A stretch of 64,000 bases of DNA, taken from positions 286,640 to 350,639 of the forward strand of contig NZ_AUXS01000097.1 of the NCBI RefSeq assembly GCF_001625565.1. The letters are read 5' to 3'. The notes beneath the pieces are model-generated. The model had not been told where the DNA came from and did not search any database. It worked only from the letters and a program-made list of their open reading frames with translations. The DNA is from Pseudoalteromonas luteoviolacea NCIMB 1944. GTDB lineage: Bacteria; Pseudomonadota; Gammaproteobacteria; Enterobacterales; Alteromonadaceae. The position numbers and the translations under genes are program-made. Shown piece after piece: positions 44,307-53,316 of the stretch. Position 1 is the stretch's first letter; each line of letters starts with the position of its first letter.

Positions 44307-47300
44307 TTAGTTTATATTAGATTGTACTTGTGGTTGCTCCGTTTTGGTCTTACCTAATACTCTTCGCACTAGTTGTTTAATGTCCTCTAACATCACGTAT
44401 TGGCAAGGAATTAACAACAAGGTAATGACAGTGGCAAATAACACACCGAACGCCAATGATACTGCCATTGGAATAACGATTTGTGCCTGCAAGCTAGTCT
44501 CCATGATAATCGGCACTAAACCGATAAAGGTTGTTAGAGACGTTAGCAGGATAGCTCTGAAACGACGGCATCCTGCTTCAACCACAGCCTCTTTGATACT
44601 CATGCCTTGTTCACGCGCTTTGTTGACAAAGTCGACCATTACCAGTGAATCATTCACTACAACACCGGCAACAGCAATGATGCCAAACATTGAAAGCCCA
44701 CTCATTGTCATACCAAGTACCATATGGCCAAATACAGCACCCACTACACCAAATGGGATCACAGACATAATCAATAGAGGTTGTGAATATGAACGAAGTG
44801 GAATTGCAAGTAATGCAAAGATGATCATCATTGAGATGGCAAAGTCTCTAAATTGCTCTGCAACGCTATCCATTTCTTCTTGAATACGACCAGCAATATT
44901 ACCTGTTACACCCGGGTAACTTTCAAGCAGGCTAGGTAAGTATTCTTCGTTAATTTGCTCCGCAATTTTAAATGGCTCAGCTTTATCGGTATCGATTGAC
45001 GCCCACACACTGACCGTACGTTTAGAGTTTTCACGGCGAATACTGCTTACGCCTTCAACGCGTTTAATGTCAGCAACTTCGATCAGTGGTATCTCAGCAC
45101 CGGCAGGCGAAATGATACGTACATCTTGAATGTCGCTAATGGCATCACGCTGTGCTTCAGGGTAGCGGACCATCACTTTGATCTCTTCACCATTTCTGAG
45201 TATGCGCTGTGCTTCGATACCGTAGTAGCTAAAGTTAACCTGAGAAGCTACATCGGCAAGTGTTAAACCCATGCTGTAAGCAAGCGGCTTTAATTCAAGC
45301 TGAATTTCATCGGTTGCAGATTGCATTGAGTCATTCACGTCACCGACACCTTCGATTGTTCTGAGTTTGTCTTTTAGCTTTTGTGCAACTTCTTTTAAGG
45401 TGTCTTTGTTTTTACCTTCTAAGCGGAAGCTAATGTCTCCGTCATCACGACCACCGTCAGAAATACTATCTTGAATAGTTAAGCTCTTGACGCCCGGTAA
45501 CGGCGGCATGTTTTCACGCCACATGGCACTTAACTCAAATGTATCTATGGGGCGTAAATGGGGCTCAACTAATACCGCACGAATCGTCGCATTGGTTCTA
45601 CCATTCATGTTAACGGCGAAGTTTTTAACCATCACTTGGTCGTATTCTTCTTCAATTTGATGTTCAACCTGATTCAACATGGTTTCAATCTTATTGATTG
45701 TTTCAAGTGTCGCAGTTTCTGAAGACGACAGGTTCATCTCAACTTGAACGCTCGGAAAGTCATGAGGAATTTTCGGGTTAGCGACAAATTTGATAAAGCC
45801 ACCCATAAACAGACCAGCACTGACAATTAAAATACACACAAAACCGACAATCACTGTATAGCGGTAATGAATGCACTTTTCGATACAGGGTCTGTAGATG
45901 TTTTCAATGAAGTGTTTTAGGCCGTTGTCTAATGCTTCACGCAAGCGGTGGAATGGATTGTTAGGGTTACTCGGCTTGTCTTTCATCGCTGCAAGGTGAG
46001 CAGGTAAAATGAGCTTTGATTCAATCAGTGAAAAGATTAAACACAGGATGATGACGCCACCAATTGCTTTAGAAAACGCGGCTTCAGGTCCAGTAGAGAG
46101 TGTTTGTGGGAAAAATGCAGCTATGGTGGTCAATACACCAAAAGTCGCTGGGACTGCAACTCGTTTAACGCCACGCACGACATTGTTCAAGCTATGGCCG
46201 TGTTTTTCTATTTCAGCATGCGCGGATTCACCTACTACAATCGCATCATCTACCACAATACCCAGTACGAGAATGAAGGCAAACAAAGAAGCCAGATTAA
46301 TAGTAATGTCAACGGACCCAGCAGGCATAAGTAAAAAAGCCCCTAAGAAAGAAACAGGTAAGCCCATCATGACCCAAAACGCCAAGCGAATTCTCAAAAA
46401 TAGCGCTAGCATAAGCATAACCAGTGCGCCACCAATGATCATGTTTTCAATCATCATGTTGAGGCGACCTTCTAGGTAGTAGGTAAAGTCTAAAAATGGT
46501 TCTAATTTAACGCCTTGAGGTAATTGTCCCTGCTTTTCTTGAAGGTAGTTTTTAATGATGCCAGCGATGTTGGTGATATCTTGATCTTTCGACGCGCGCA
46601 CTTCATAAATAAGAGAGTTTTTGCCATTATAGAGAGAGTACATCAAGCCTTCTTCAAAGCCATCAGATACCGTAGCGACGTCACCTAATCTAATTTGGGC
46701 GCCATCTTCTAATGTAATCAACGGCAGCTGCTCGAAATCATGTCCGCGATAGGCTTGGTTTTCCACTCGCATTGATATGTAGCCATTATCCGAGCGGATC
46801 TGGCCGGCAGACATATTTGCTGAGTAATTACGTACGGCATCAGCAATATTTCTAAAAGTCAGACCATATTCACGCAATTTATCAGGGCTTACTTCGATGC
46901 CGATTTCATAATCAAGGCCGCTGTTAAATGAGATCAAGTTGACGCCGGGTAAAGCCAGCATTTCATCGTGTAAATTGTTACCAAGGCGTTTTAGCTCCTG
47001 AAAGCTCATGTCACCATTCAAAGTAAGTAACATGACTTCTTGTTCATTTTTCTCATTGCGAATAACTGGGCGTTCCATACCTGCAGGAAACGTTGAGATT
47101 GCATCAACTTGCATTTTGACTTCATCTAGTACTTCTTTTGGTTCGTACTGATGGTCTACTTCAATCCAAGTTTGAGAGAAGCCTCTATTTGAGTAGGTTA
47201 TCAGTCGTTTTATCCCTTCCAGGCCTTCCATCGACTCTTCAACTTTGATGGTAATCCCTTCCTCCACTTCTTGTGGGGCAGCGCCTGGGTAGACTGCTTG

Positions 47301-47456
47301 AATACTTAGCCAGTAGTTTTTACCTTGCGGAAAAAGTTGTTTTTGAATTGTAAATGCAGTTAATAACCCACCTACTAGGATAAAAATCATCAGTAAGTTT
47401 GCCGCAACAGGGTTGCGTGCAAACCAAGCTATTAAGCCTTTTTCTTGTGTCTCCAT
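44307..47456 (-). CDS. RND efflux permease (AcrB/HAE type)
   Basis: A 1049-residue inner-membrane transporter with the RND plan: membrane helix at the N-terminus (PVAANLLMIFILVGGLLTAF), two large periplasmic loops, and 12 helices. The proton-relay acidic pair lies in helix 4 (LGIVVDDAIVVGESAHAEIEKHG), and the second half repeats the fold (IAVAGVVVNDSLVMVDF). It belongs to the AcrB/HAE-like group, often annotated as a multidrug or heavy-compound exporter. It is cotranscribed with the adaptor gene 6 bases upstream. No outer-membrane factor gene is adjacent, so a TolC-like protein elsewhere is required. Confidence 0.93.
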   Translation of the reverse strand: METQEKGLIAWFARNPVAANLLMIFILVGGLLTAFTIQKQLFPQGKNYWLSIQAVYPGAAPQEVEEGITIKVEESMEGLEGIKRLITYSNRGFSQTWIEVDHQYEPKEVLDEVKMQVDAISTFPAGMERPVIRNEKNEQEVMLLTLNGDMSFQELKRLGNNLHDEMLALPGVNLISFNSGLDYEIGIEVSPDKLREYGLTFRNIADAVRNYSANMSAGQIRSDNGYISMRVENQAYRGHDFEQLPLITLEDGAQIRLGDVATVSDGFEEGLMYSLYNGKNSLIYEVRASKDQDITNIAGIIKNYLQEKQGQLPQGVKLEPFLDFTYYLEGRLNMMIENMIIGGALVMLMLALFLRIRLAFWVMMGLPVSFLGAFLLMPAGSVDITINLASLFAFILVLGIVVDDAIVVGESAHAEIEKHGHSLNNVVRGVKRVAVPATFGVLTTIAAFFPQTLSTGPEAAFSKAIGGVIILCLIFSLIESKLILPAHLAAMKDKPSNPNNPFHRLREALDNGLKHFIENIYRPCIEKCIHYRYTVIVGFVCILIVSAGLFMGGFIKFVANPKIPHDFPSVQVEMNLSSSETATLETINKIETMLNQVEHQIEEEYDQVMVKNFAVNMNGRTNATIRAVLVEPHLRPIDTFELSAMWRENMPPLPGVKSLTIQDSISDGGRDDGDISFRLEGKNKDTLKEVAQKLKDKLRTIEGVGDVNDSMQSATDEIQLELKPLAYSMGLTLADVASQVNFSYYGIEAQRILRNGEEIKVMVRYPEAQRDAISDIQDVRIISPAGAEIPLIEVADIKRVEGVSSIRRENSKRTVSVWASIDTDKAEPFKIAEQINEEYLPSLLESYPGVTGNIAGRIQEEMDSVAEQFRDFAISMMIIFALLAIPLRSYSQPLLIMSVIPFGVVGAVFGHMVLGMTMSGLSMFGIIAVAGVVVNDSLVMVDFVNKAREQGMSIKEAVVEAGCRRFRAILLTSLTTFIGLVPIIMETSLQAQIVIPMAVSLAFGVLFATVITLLLIPCQYVMLEDIKQLVRRVLGKTKTEQPQVQSNIN

Positions 47457-47462
47457 TGGCCA

Positions 47463-48638
47463 TTACTCCTCTTTTAATGCAAGGGCAGTAGATGGTGATG
47501 CAACTTGGCTATCATCAAGGCTTAGCTGCATGCCCTCTGTAGGAAACTCTAACGAGGAAGTGATCAGTTGTTGACCCGTTTCAAGTCCCCGGTTGGCTAC
47601 AATGAGACCGTCGTACTCTCTAACAACATTGAGTTTCTTGAATGATAAAGTACGATCTTGATTAAGAATGGCGACTTGTCCATCGCGTACTAAATGATGA
47701 GGGATCTCTACAGCATTGGTTAGTAATTTACCTTTGATCTGGGCATTTAAATATGCGCCAAATCGCAGTGGTGCTTGTGCATTATCGTAAGGGCGTTCTA
47801 CCTGAGCAACCAGATAAGTCATGCGACTTCGGTTATCAATAACACCTTCACTACGGACAATTTTACCTTTCCAACTTACGTCTTGGCCCGCTACTTTAGC
47901 GGTCAGCGTCACATCCGCATTTAGGCCGTTTTCATTGAGGTGTTGCAGCTCATTGTCAGCTACGGGCAAGCGGACCTCAGCTACCGAAATTGCGTTCAAT
48001 ACGCCCACTGAGCTACCTAAATTGACCACACTCCCCAAGCTTAATGCTCGGTTTTCGATAATTGCATCATAAGGAGCTTTTACATAAGTGCGTTCTAAAT
48101 TTCTTTTGGCTCGTTTTACACTTGCTTGAGCAGCTTTGAATCGAGCAAGCTTTTCGGCCAATTGCGGTTTTCTAAGATATAGTTCAGACGGTATTGTAGA
48201 GTTTGCGTTACTTTTTATACGTTCCCACTCGGTTTTTGCAACATGCGCTTGTGCTTGTTCGATTTCTAATGCTGAACTCGCTTGAGCGAGTGTCGCTTCG
48301 GCATCGATTAGTGCTGCTTCGTAATCATTTGGGTCAATACGCGCTAGCACTTCCCCTTTTTTGACAAACCCTCCTTTAACAAATTGTTCGGAAAGTTCAA
48401 TGATTTGACCACTAACCTGAGCGACTAATTGGGTGCTGTATTTAGGTTTTACAATGCCATAAGAATTAACAGACATTTCTATGGGGGCAACATTAATGGG
48501 GGTTACTTCAACCAGCGGGTGGATAACTTTTTTAGGTTTTTCAGCTGGAGGGGTCTTCATTGACGAAAATGCAATTGCGCTTGCAATGCCGCCAAGTAGT
48601 ACCACACCAGGTAAGATAATTTGTTTTTTACTAGCCAC
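47463..48638 (-). CDS. RND efflux periplasmic adaptor
   Basis: The 391-residue product starts at a GTG at 48638, nine bases after GGAAGGA; an upstream TTG (48665) is rejected. An N-terminal anchor (QIILPGVVLLGGIASAIAF) is followed by the membrane-fusion-protein plan: barrel-sandwich half-motifs (VSGQIIELSEQFVKGGFVKKGEVLARID and VKAPYDAIIENRALSLGSVV), a helical hairpin (ALEIEQAQAHVAKTEWERI) and a beta-barrel. It links the RND permease to an outer-membrane channel. It is the first gene of the two-gene operon. Confidence 0.92.
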   Translation of the reverse strand: MASKKQIILPGVVLLGGIASAIAFSSMKTPPAEKPKKVIHPLVEVTPINVAPIEMSVNSYGIVKPKYSTQLVAQVSGQIIELSEQFVKGGFVKKGEVLARIDPNDYEAALIDAEATLAQASSALEIEQAQAHVAKTEWERIKSNANSTIPSELYLRKPQLAEKLARFKAAQASVKRAKRNLERTYVKAPYDAIIENRALSLGSVVNLGSSVGVLNAISVAEVRLPVADNELQHLNENGLNADVTLTAKVAGQDVSWKGKIVRSEGVIDNRSRMTYLVAQVERPYDNAQAPLRFGAYLNAQIKGKLLTNAVEIPHHLVRDGQVAILNQDRTLSFKKLNVVREYDGLIVANRGLETGQQLITSSLEFPTEGMQLSLDDSQVASPSTALALKEE

Positions 48639-48884
48639 GATGTTAATTCCTTCCTGAATTGACAAATTAGATACGTAGGCACTGACCGTGAACGCATCGG
48701 TTAGTTAGAATAATACGTCAATAGTTATTTCAAGGTGTTTTGATCTGTGCTCAATATGTAACAAAGCATTGCGATATAAATAACGCAGTTACAATTGCAA
48801 AAAATTGTACATTTTTTTGAGTTGAGATACATACATCGTATTATACGCAGAGTATAATGAAGGCTTTTTGATGGTTGGTTCAAA

Positions 48885-49115
48885 ATGGACTGTAGATTAG
48901 GTTGTGGTGCGTGCTGTATAGCCCCGAGCATCAGCTCGTTAGAAAAGGCTGCTAATATCCGCTGTGAATACTTAAATGACAACAACTTATGCTCTATTTT
49001 TGGGCAACCTGAACGTCCTAAAGTTTGTAGTGATTTTAAAGCTGATAAGGAAACGTGTGGGAGTTCCAATGAAGAGGCAATGGCAAATTTAATCTATTTA
49101 GAGGCCGTTACCTAA
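48885..49115 (+). CDS. YkgJ family cysteine cluster protein
   Basis: A 76-residue protein with the YkgJ zinc/iron-chelating pattern: MDCRLGCGACCIAPSIS at the N-terminus, CEYLNDNNLCSIF, RPKVCSDFKADKETC. Eight cysteines in these positions are typical of the family, which is thought to bind a metal; the role is unknown. It is transcribed away from the RND operon, with about 245 bases between them. The Shine-Dalgarno is weak. Confidence 0.85.
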   Translation: MDCRLGCGACCIAPSISSLEKAANIRCEYLNDNNLCSIFGQPERPKVCSDFKADKETCGSSNEEAMANLIYLEAVT

Positions 49116-49222
49116 ACTGCATTAAACCCAATTTAGTCGGTAAAAATCACTCAACAGGTTTAAAACTATGGCAGTAAGTCGGCTTTGTGGTTACTACCAT
49201 ATTGCATTGTCGTTATTGGTTT

Positions 49223-49588
49223 CTAATATTTTTTAGATAATGGAAATTCAAAAAAAGAAACTCGCTTCCAACCAAACTTCATAAAGTTGCGAATGTTTGC
49301 ATGGTCATTACCATCAGTGTTTTGCAACACATCTTGGCGGTAATAACGTCCAAAGCAATGCAATGTGGCTTGCTCTGATAAACCATGTAATTTGGCGAAT
49401 GCTAAAATTTTACAAGAGCCAAGGTTGGTTCCTGCTTCATTTTCTTGCTCACCGTTTGTAAAACTTGTTGGCGTAAATTCAAAATGGGTGTCGATGAGTG
49501 AAATGGTCTGCTCAAACTCTACCGATTCCCCTTGCTCAGTTACACGACTAATAAAGCGCTCAACACTTTCTGGTTGTATATTTGCCAT
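49223..49588 (-). CDS. HopJ type III effector family protein
   Basis: A 121-residue soluble protein matching the HopJ family across its length: VEFEQTISLIDTHFEFTPTSFTNG, NEAGTNLGSCKILAFAKLHGLSEQATLHCFGRYYRQDVL and DHANIRNFMKFGWKRVSF. Despite the name (from Pseudomonas syringae), homologues are widespread in marine gammaproteobacteria without type III secretion, so this is better seen as a conserved cytoplasmic protein of unknown function. No secretion genes are in the window. Confidence 0.88.
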   Translation of the reverse strand: MANIQPESVERFISRVTEQGESVEFEQTISLIDTHFEFTPTSFTNGEQENEAGTNLGSCKILAFAKLHGLSEQATLHCFGRYYRQDVLQNTDGNDHANIRNFMKFGWKRVSFFEFPLSKKY

Positions 49589-49749
49589 AACGCAAACTCC
49601 TGCTAAAAACCCATATTATCCTTTTTTAGGGAAATGAAGCATAGTGAATTTTCGTCTTGTTCACTTTACTTTTAATGGCTTAAGCCGATGTTAGCAAAGG
49701 ATTTGTGTTATACTTACGGGGTGTTAGAAAGAGGAGGTAAATTATTCGA

Positions 49750-51108
49750 GTGAGCACCGCAAAACTAAGCCAAGACGAAAGCCTATCATTTAAAATCAAT
49801 TATCAGCTCCTACCAAAAGAGACAAATCAACTTGACCTATACTTTTCCATCCCGGTTGATATGGGGATCAATGCTAATACACTCAATGAAGTAGACTACT
49901 TCAATGCAAACATAAAATGCCATAGCGCCTATTACTCTGAGCAATTGCATTTGCCATTAGTTCGAAGTCGTTTTATCAGTCAAAGCAAAGGGCAAAAAAG
50001 TGATTATCGCGTCAACTTAAACTTATTTTGCTATCAGATCAGGATTGCACTGGATGCCGACGTAAAACAAACCCTTAAACTTAAACAAGCGGAAGAGTTT
50101 TACCCTGCAGCGATAGAGCTTGTGGAGCAAACATCAAAGCTGCTAGTGAAGTTGCGCCGTTATACACCACCGGACAACCGGCTTAAATCTTATTTTCAAA
50201 ATGCTGATAACTATTTAAGTTGGCATACCGAGCAAGCCTTTTTGAAGTTACTTGCCAGAGGCCCTAAATCAAGTGATTTCAGTAAAGAGCGCGGTGATGT
50301 TATTGATTTTTGTAAACAAGAAAACCGCTATCGAGAAAAACACAGTTATAACTCGCAAGTTACACTTGAGGATCCCAATCGCATTACCAATAAAATGCGC
50401 TTACTTGAAAGACTGATAGAGTATGGTGTGGTTTTCAACAAAGAAACGGTTAATCTGGGGGCAAATCTAAAGCGCCTTGCTCGAGGGGCTGTTACTGCGG
50501 TTATTATGGCGTTTGTGATGTATTTGGTACTCAATGCACGCTCAAACTTTGAGGAAATTACCGTAGCTTTAATTGCGCTTCTCGGTGTGATCTATGGTCT
50601 AAGAGAAACGTTTAAAGATGATTTAACGCAGTGGGCGTGGCGTAAGGTGCAAAAAGGCCGGCCCAAATGGCGCAACAAGTTCAAAAACTCAGTCAATGAT
50701 GAAACAATTTGCACCCAAACGATTTGGCTAGAGCATATTAAGAAAAAAGACATTCCGGAAGACGTTGATATACTTCTCAAAAAGCGTGGTCGACAAAATC
50801 GACAAGAAGCCAATTTGTTGCACTTTAGCTGTAAGAATTCGGTGCAAATAGATGAGTTTCTACCTGGATATGAAGAGGTACAGCAACGTATAACGTTTAA
50901 TATGAGTTCGTTCGCTCGCTACCTTAAAAAAGGGGCTGGGAAGTTATACAGTCTAGAGGGCCACAAAGTTTCTAAAAACTCGGTAGAGCGCAGATATCAA
51001 ATAAATCTTGTAATGCGTTTTAAATCAGGCGAAGACATACAACTGGAGCGTTACAAACTGACCATGAACCGCTCTGAGATTGTTGCGATAGAGCAAATGA
51101 AGGACTAG
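49750..51108 (+). CDS. Unknown protein with central membrane hairpin
   Basis: A 452-residue protein starting at a GTG with GAGGAGGT about eleven bases upstream. It has no signal peptide. Two soluble regions flank a tight membrane hairpin (about 247-262 and 270-286: GAVTAVIMAFVMYLVL and EITVALIALLGVIYGL), so both ends should be cytoplasmic. The N-terminal part starts with a strand-rich region (LSFKINYQLLPKETNQLDLYFSIPVDMG) and continues as helices; the C-terminal part is basic (ILLKKRGRQNRQE) and ends in strands. I do not recognise a named domain. It stands alone. Confidence 0.7.
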   Translation: MSTAKLSQDESLSFKINYQLLPKETNQLDLYFSIPVDMGINANTLNEVDYFNANIKCHSAYYSEQLHLPLVRSRFISQSKGQKSDYRVNLNLFCYQIRIALDADVKQTLKLKQAEEFYPAAIELVEQTSKLLVKLRRYTPPDNRLKSYFQNADNYLSWHTEQAFLKLLARGPKSSDFSKERGDVIDFCKQENRYREKHSYNSQVTLEDPNRITNKMRLLERLIEYGVVFNKETVNLGANLKRLARGAVTAVIMAFVMYLVLNARSNFEEITVALIALLGVIYGLRETFKDDLTQWAWRKVQKGRPKWRNKFKNSVNDETICTQTIWLEHIKKKDIPEDVDILLKKRGRQNRQEANLLHFSCKNSVQIDEFLPGYEEVQQRITFNMSSFARYLKKGAGKLYSLEGHKVSKNSVERRYQINLVMRFKSGEDIQLERYKLTMNRSEIVAIEQMKD

Positions 51109-51152
51109 TCAAAGCTATAGTTATTGTTTGTGCTGTTGGTGCCTTACCTGTT

Positions 51153-51512
51153 TTAGTTCGACTGGAAAAATATAAGCTTATTGCCAAACGGATCTGAAAT
51201 AGCCATTTCTATCCCCCAGGGCTGCTCGCTAATTCCAGGTCTTGCATGTTTGAATTGTTTGGCGATTAACTGTGTATGGTAGGACTTAAGATCGTCGCAT
51301 TCAATGCGAATGCTTACCCCAGGTGACGCATCGCCATAGTGTTCTGAAATATGCAATATGCAGCTGTCTTTGGAAATTTGCATGTATACGGGTAAATCAG
51401 CTTCAAACTGGTGTTTCCAGTCTAACTTGAACCCCAAAAATTCAAGGTAAAAAGCGTGTGCAGCATTTTCATCAAAGCTGCGAATAATGGGGATGATCGA
51501 ATGAAGTGCCAT
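51153..51512 (-). CDS. Glyoxalase/bleomycin-resistance superfamily protein
   Basis: A 119-residue single VOC-fold protein: SIIPIIRSFDENAAHAFYLEFLGFKLDW at the start, CILHISEHYGD in the middle and the ending WGIEMAISDPFGNKLIFFQ, which match the BLMA/Ble type. Members bind and sequester a drug or act as small metal enzymes; a true bleomycin role is not implied. It is convergent with the unknown membrane-protein gene. The ATG at 51512 gives the normal length. Confidence 0.87.
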   Translation of the reverse strand: MALHSIIPIIRSFDENAAHAFYLEFLGFKLDWKHQFEADLPVYMQISKDSCILHISEHYGDASPGVSIRIECDDLKSYHTQLIAKQFKHARPGISEQPWGIEMAISDPFGNKLIFFQSN

Positions 51513-51569
51513 AGTAGCCCTCTACTAACAGAATCTAAATGATCCGCAACAGCTAACAGCACACTGTGC

Positions 51570-51600
51570 GGCTTCGACTAACACAAAGTTAGACGAAGCC
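51570..51600 (-). terminator. Hairpin after the vitellogenin-like gene
   Basis: GGCTTCGACTAAC (51570-51582) and GTTAGACGAAGCC (51588-51600) pair over 13 positions with one mismatch and a 5-base loop, starting 12 bases past the operon stop codon. No T-run. Confidence 0.6.
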
Positions 51601-51612
51601 AACACAAAAAGA

Positions 51613-53316
51613 TCAAGGGGTTTGTTGTTTGTTGCTGTGTAGTAGCTCAATGATGGCTTTAAAGTTTCGTTTCGACGTTTCTTGTTTTAAAGCCGATTTC
51701 AATGTTGCTTTTATACCATCTTGATGCTGTTGATTAGCAAGTGCTTGGATTGCTGCGAATCGGTTTTCTGCGGTGGGGTTGTTGACGGCGATGGCTAAAA
51801 CGGCATCACTGGCAGCGGGTTGCAGTTGATAGTGAGACAGGGCTTTTAGCAATGCGACTTGGTTCTGATGAACTGGTTTAGCTAGCTGCTTCTCTAAGCT
51901 GTTGTATGCGCGCTGTGTTTGCATCATGCCAAGTGCGCGTATAGATGCCTTTTGAACACTGTTATTGTGATAGTCAAGGTAGCTGTCAATTTGTTCAAAA
52001 TGTCGTTCGTCGCGACTATTGCCAAGGGCCGTTACCAGTGCGGATTTAGTCGTGTTCTCGCTGACCAGTGACAACTGCTCTGATAGTGCGTCATGCAATT
52101 GAGATGATTGCAAGTTGGGCTCACGGCTATGCAACATAGCGCCTATCGTCATGTAGAAACTGCTGGTTACTTCGGAGTCTAAACTGCTAAAGCCATTTTC
52201 TATTTGTGTCACTAGCAATGTGCTTAATTGAGGACTCAGTGGCTGGTGGCCTTGAGATAGTGCTCGCAGGGCACGAAATTGCATCAGTGGATCTTTGTCT
52301 GCCTTGATAAGTAAATTACCCAGTAATAGTTGGCTATTGGCACTATCAAGTTGGCCTAACGCATTAAACAGACGCATTTGCGCTTCATCAGAGAGCGCTT
52401 GTTGTAAAAAGACACCTTCTAAAGAACTTATTACGGCATCAAATTGTACTAACTGTTTTGCCAAATCATAGGCTGAAGTGTCGGTTAAATCGGGCTTTTT
52501 AACCAAATTGTGGAGCGATATTTTAAGTTGTTTTAGCGCTTCTGAGCTCAGTGGTTTATTTGTATTTGGCCAATTGTCTAAAGTCGCTGGAAGCGAAAAA
52601 AGGGCAGAAGGGAATGCAGTTGTTGTGGGTCCAATTTGGTATTGTTGCTTGGTTTTTAAGTTTAAACTCTGCCCTTTGCCAGAAAACAGCAGCGTTTCTT
52701 GGCCTTTACGTGATTCGAAAAAGCATGCATTAGGGGTAATAGTATGGCCTGAGGATGCAACTTGAACCGTTTGCAATGCTGTTTGTTCGGCATCGCGCAA
52801 GAGGTAAGCGTGTTTGTTTAATTGAATGCTCGAATCTTTAAACTGATAAGATACCGTATACTTACCCAATGTATCTTGCTCTTGCTGGTGTAATTCACTT
52901 CTGACTCGCTGGAACTGGAAGTAGTATGCCAGTCCCTTCAGCTGTTCTAGATTTTGTTGATTTAGCTGCGTAGGAAACCAGAAGTCACTGATAAGTCCAT
53001 TCGATGCAAGTCTAAAAGCAAAAGGTAGGGTATAACTGGCCAACTCAGAAGCAAATTGGCCTTGTCCTGCGGTTACATTGTCGGCTTTTATAGCCCACCA
53101 ACCAGACTCATCGTTATGTTGGACAGCCTTTATGGAAATGAAGCCACTGAGCTTCAATTGGGTTTGCTGACCTTGTTGACTCACTTGGTCGTAATTAAAT
53201 GTCGTTCGTGTATCGATTGCAAACTGATACTGTGCAGAGCAATCCGCATTTGCAGTACCTGAAACAGCCAGTGCACAAAGTGCACTGGCTAATGTCGCTT
53301 TACTAAGCGTGATCAT
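51613..53316 (-). CDS. Secreted vitellogenin-N-like protein with HEAT-type helical repeats
   Basis: A 567-residue exported protein (signal peptide 1-24, cleavage near ANA-DC). Residues 28-240 are strand-rich and recall the N-terminal barrel of vitellogenin/apoB-type lipoproteins: CSAQYQFAIDTRTTF, LKLSGFISIKAV, FRLASNGLISDFWFPTQLN, then LEQLKGLAYYFQFQ and DTLGKYTVSYQF, in the order seen in that family. Residues 255-560 are a helical superhelix of HEAT-like repeats (LFNALGQLDSANSQLLLGNLL, ASIRALGMMQTQRAYNSLEKQL, ALLKALSHYQL). The two-part plan, barrel then superhelix, is that of the lipid-transfer N-module. Its start overlaps the stop of the upstream lipoprotein gene by four bases, so the two are made together. 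A role in periplasmic or surface lipid handling is inference. Confidence 0.72.
   Translation of the reverse strand: MITLSKATLASALCALAVSGTANADCSAQYQFAIDTRTTFNYDQVSQQGQQTQLKLSGFISIKAVQHNDESGWWAIKADNVTAGQGQFASELASYTLPFAFRLASNGLISDFWFPTQLNQQNLEQLKGLAYYFQFQRVRSELHQQEQDTLGKYTVSYQFKDSSIQLNKHAYLLRDAEQTALQTVQVASSGHTITPNACFFESRKGQETLLFSGKGQSLNLKTKQQYQIGPTTTAFPSALFSLPATLDNWPNTNKPLSSEALKQLKISLHNLVKKPDLTDTSAYDLAKQLVQFDAVISSLEGVFLQQALSDEAQMRLFNALGQLDSANSQLLLGNLLIKADKDPLMQFRALRALSQGHQPLSPQLSTLLVTQIENGFSSLDSEVTSSFYMTIGAMLHSREPNLQSSQLHDALSEQLSLVSENTTKSALVTALGNSRDERHFEQIDSYLDYHNNSVQKASIRALGMMQTQRAYNSLEKQLAKPVHQNQVALLKALSHYQLQPAASDAVLAIAVNNPTAENRFAAIQALANQQHQDGIKATLKSALKQETSKRNFKAIIELLHSNKQQTP

Noticed and set aside
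48725..49069. 114-codon leftward frame over YkgJ
   Set aside because: It is antisense to the YkgJ gene, whose cysteine motifs are unmistakable.
49223..49588. True type III secretion effector
   Set aside because: HopJ homologues are common in bacteria without type III secretion, and no secretion genes or chaperones are present.
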